Shown: piece by piece, positions 14,845-16,043 of the stretch
Layout: each line of letters begins with the position of its first letter
Numbering within the stretch: position 1 is the first letter of the stretch
NCBI GenBank assembly: GCA_031290725.1
Contig: JAITMZ010000064.1
Span: 1-16,043, forward strand
DNA from: Spirochaetaceae bacterium
GTDB taxonomy: Bacteria; Spirochaetota; Spirochaetia; Treponematales; Treponemataceae
Reading direction: 5' to 3'
DNA length: 16,043 nt
Position numbers and translations under genes: made by a program
The notes under the pieces: generated by a model
Databases searched by the model: none
The model's input: only the letters and a program-made list of their open reading frames with translations
What the model was told of the DNA's origin: nothing

Positions 14845-14881
14845 CGTGCCGGTAGCACGAACGAGTTTGCTGCGCAAACTC
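14845..14881. repeat. Two hairpins including CGAGTTTGC repeat, copy B
   Basis: CGTGC-CGGTA-GCACG (14845-14859) is followed by GAGTTTGC-TGC-GCAAACTC (14863-14881), an 8-bp stem that matches the hairpin at 356-376 except for its loop and last pair. Both lie just upstream of the lipoprotein promoter's -35. Confidence 0.6.
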
Positions 14882-14903
14882 TTTAGCTGGCATCTTTCCC
14901 AGC

Positions 14904-14933
14904 AAAAAAGGCGGCCTCCTCCCGGAGACCGCC
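14904..14933 (-). terminator. Minus-strand intrinsic terminator
   Basis: Read on the minus strand, GGCGG (14933-14929) and CTCC pair with GGAG and CCGCC (14914-14910) with one internal mismatch and a four-base loop. A run of six T (14909-14904) follows immediately. It would end minus-strand transcripts from the HU-like gene whose coding region stops at 15342, and keep them out of the lipoprotein-trmB unit. Confidence 0.7.
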
Positions 14934-14950
14934 TGCGCCTTCCCGGGAGC

Positions 14951-15110
14951 CTTGCCAGCCCGGTGGCCCTCCCAGCCACCCTCCGTGTCCCCCGTGCCCC
15001 TGTGGGACATTTTTCTTCACACCTCTCCGTGCCTTTGTGTATCGCTGGGCTGGCAAAGTCCCAGAAGGAGTGAGAAAAAAACTCCCACAGAGGACACGGA
15101 GGGCACAGAG
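14951..15110. repeat. Imperfect inverted repeat of about 40 bp, non-coding
   Basis: The left arm (14981-15020, CTCCGTG...CTGTGGGACATTTTTCTTCAC) matches the reverse complement of the right arm (15070-15110) over roughly 40 bases with scattered differences and one gap. Between them are a third CTCCGTG and a small CTGGG/CCCAG hairpin. A second, perfect 10-bp inverted pair, TTGCCAGCCC (14952-14961) and GGGCTGGCAA (15047-15056), is interleaved. It may be a decayed insertion element or a structured RNA tail. I see no gene in it. Confidence 0.5.
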
Positions 15111-15130
15111 TAAATACCCCGATACGCCCC

Positions 15131-15360
15131 GTGCTCAGCCCCCCTGATCACCTGTGCTCAGCCCCCCTGATCACCCGTGCTCAGCCACCCTGATCACCCG
15201 TGCTCAGCCACCCTGACCACCCGTGCTCAGCCACCCTGAGCACCTGTGCTCAGACCCCTTGAGCACCAGTGCTCAGACCCCCTGAGCACCTGTGCTCAGA
15301 CCCCTTGAGCACCTGTGCTCAGTCGCCTTGAGCACCCGTGCTCAGACCCCCTGAGCAACG
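15131..15360. repeat. Ten tandem 23-bp palindromic units
   Basis: Ten units of exactly 23 bp run from 15131 to 15360 without a gap. Each starts GTGCTCAG; in most, the second arm reads CTGAGCAC or TTGAGCAC, so a unit such as 15269-15291 folds into an 8-bp stem around ACCCC. The left units carry CTGATCAC (units 1-3) or CTGACCAC (unit 4), weakening the palindrome, and units 6-8 and 10 have CAGAC where units 1-5 have CAGCC. The right-most unit lies inside the last codons and stop of the HU-like gene (stop at 15342-15344). There are no spacers, so this is not CRISPR. Confidence 0.9.
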
Positions 15361-16043
15361 GTCAGCGGCTTGTCAGAGCTGATGGTGCGGGAATTTGCCA
15401 GCAGCCTGCCTGCGCCTGAATACTGCGTGACCACCTGGACGTTGTACGTGCCGGCGGCCAAGGCGGGGATTACCACCATAAGCTCCGACGGGTTGTTCGT
15501 CACGACGTCCGTCGGGTCTACCTTCGTACGGCTAGCGTCCGCCAGATTCACGAAGTAGACGCCGACCGCCGCATCCTCGCCCATCACCTTGAGCTTGGAG
15601 CCGTTGATGCGCAAGTCGCGATCCGGGGTGAGCGTGCCGTTCACCGAGCCTGACTTCACGTCCTGCACCGACGTGATAAGGCCGCCGCTCTGCACATTGT
15701 CCACGCGGCGGGTCGCCATGCCCTTCACCGCATCCCGCAGCAGGCTGCCCGCGTGCACGTTCAGGCGCACGCTGTGGGGGTCGATGTCCTTGCCCGCAGT
15801 GAACACCCCCTGGATGCTGAAGCTGGCGCTGAACAGCTCCGTGTTGAAGGCGCCGCCCTCCCGCACAATGCGCGGCAGCACCTGCTTGAGGGCCTCCACC
15901 ACCGAGGCCACGTCGCTGCGGGTGAGCCCCGCGCCGATGTCCATCACGCGGTCGATGATCTCCGCCTCGCTCCAGGACTTCACGTTGACCGGCTGCGCGC
16001 GGTAATCGTTGGGGTCCTCCGTCAACTCGTTGGGTTCAAGAAT
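15342..16043 (-). CDS. HU/IHF-like DNA-binding protein with DUF4469-type C-terminal domain, 5' end missing
   Basis: The frame is open to the window edge (ILEPNELTEDPNDYRAQPVN...), so the true start is upstream; a TTG at 16025 is probably internal. Of 233 visible residues, about 20-130 resemble the Bacteroides Bvu_2165-type HU/IHF-like domain: AEIIDRVMDIGAGLTRSDVA, VVEALKQVLPRIVREGGAFN, then a beta-arm-like stretch FSIQGVFTAGKDIDPHSVRL. The C-terminal ~100 residues (LTPDRDLRINGSKLKVMGED to SRTISSDKPLTVAQGV) look like the Ig/IPT-like DUF4469 domain, with GVYFVNLADASRTKV and PALAAGTYNVQVVTQYS. DNA binding is expected from the family but unproven. The final six codons (VAQGV and the stop) are made of the first unit of the 23-bp palindromic array. 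Confidence 0.8.
   Translation of the reverse strand: MLEPNELTEDPNDYRAQPVNVKSWSEAEIIDRVMDIGAGLTRSDVASVVEALKQVLPRIVREGGAFNTELFSASFSIQGVFTAGKDIDPHSVRLNVHAGSLLRDAVKGMATRRVDNVQSGGLITSVQDVKSGSVNGTLTPDRDLRINGSKLKVMGEDAAVGVYFVNLADASRTKVDPTDVVTNNPSELMVVIPALAAGTYNVQVVTQYSGAGRLLANSRTISSDKPLTVAQGV

Noticed and set aside
14804..15010. N-terminal extension of the lipoprotein, giving a 289-residue protein
   Set aside because: It would read through a promoter, three hairpins, a terminator and an inverted repeat, and would bury a perfect lipoprotein signal peptide.
15131..15360. CRISPR array
   Set aside because: The units are contiguous with no unique spacers between repeats, and no cas gene is visible.

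Overview
The window looks like a chromosomal segment of a GC-rich spirochaete, probably a Treponema relative. The evidence is the block rpmH-rnpA-yidD-yidC-jag followed by a lipoprotein that fuses a cyclophilin to an FKBP domain. Dual-family immunophilins in this domain order have been described in Treponema denticola. Many short intergenic hairpin repeats, frequent lipoboxes, and two uncharacterised families that I recall from treponemes and Bacteroidetes also fit. Species assignment is inference only.

Layout. Bases 1-294 hold the 3' part of a PIN-domain (VapC-type) toxin gene cut by the window edge. Bases 300-412 are a cluster of hairpins ending in a likely bidirectional terminator. A minus-strand gene (411-1103) encodes an uncharacterised two-domain protein. 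Its divergent intergenic region carries three ATCGATT boxes exactly 21 bp apart.

From 1292 to 13408 every gene is on the plus strand and tightly packed. The order is a YchJ-like SEC-C protein, an RlmB-type rRNA methyltransferase, serS, an AI-2E family permease, a RelA/SpoT synthetase fused to TPRs, rpmH, rnpA, yidD, yidC, jag/khpB, a secreted protein of unknown function, the dual immunophilin lipoprotein and thrC. Good sigma70-like promoters are visible before the SEC-C gene, serS and rpmH. The rpmH-to-jag block makes ribosomal protein L34, the RNase P protein, two membrane-insertion factors and an RNA-binding regulator. The genes around it serve translation (serS, rlmB), stringent-response signalling, envelope protein folding and threonine synthesis. 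dnaA and dnaN are not next to rpmH.

thrC overlaps trmB tail to tail. trmB is the second gene of a minus-strand pair headed by a small lipoprotein gene that has a near-consensus promoter almost touching its start codon. Bases 14804-15341 contain no convincing gene. They hold hairpins, a minus-strand terminator, a roughly 40-bp imperfect inverted repeat, and a striking array of ten 23-bp units, each an imperfect palindrome. The array runs into the last codons of a minus-strand gene encoding an HU/IHF-like DNA-binding domain plus a DUF4469-type domain, whose 5' end is beyond the window.

Most genes are ordinary housekeeping genes. The most unusual items are the palindromic tandem array at the end of the HU-like gene, a four-copy interspersed repeat that usually sits just before ribosome binding sites, the 21-bp-phased boxes, two probably leaderless or near-leaderless mRNAs, and the RelA-TPR and cyclophilin-FKBP fusions.
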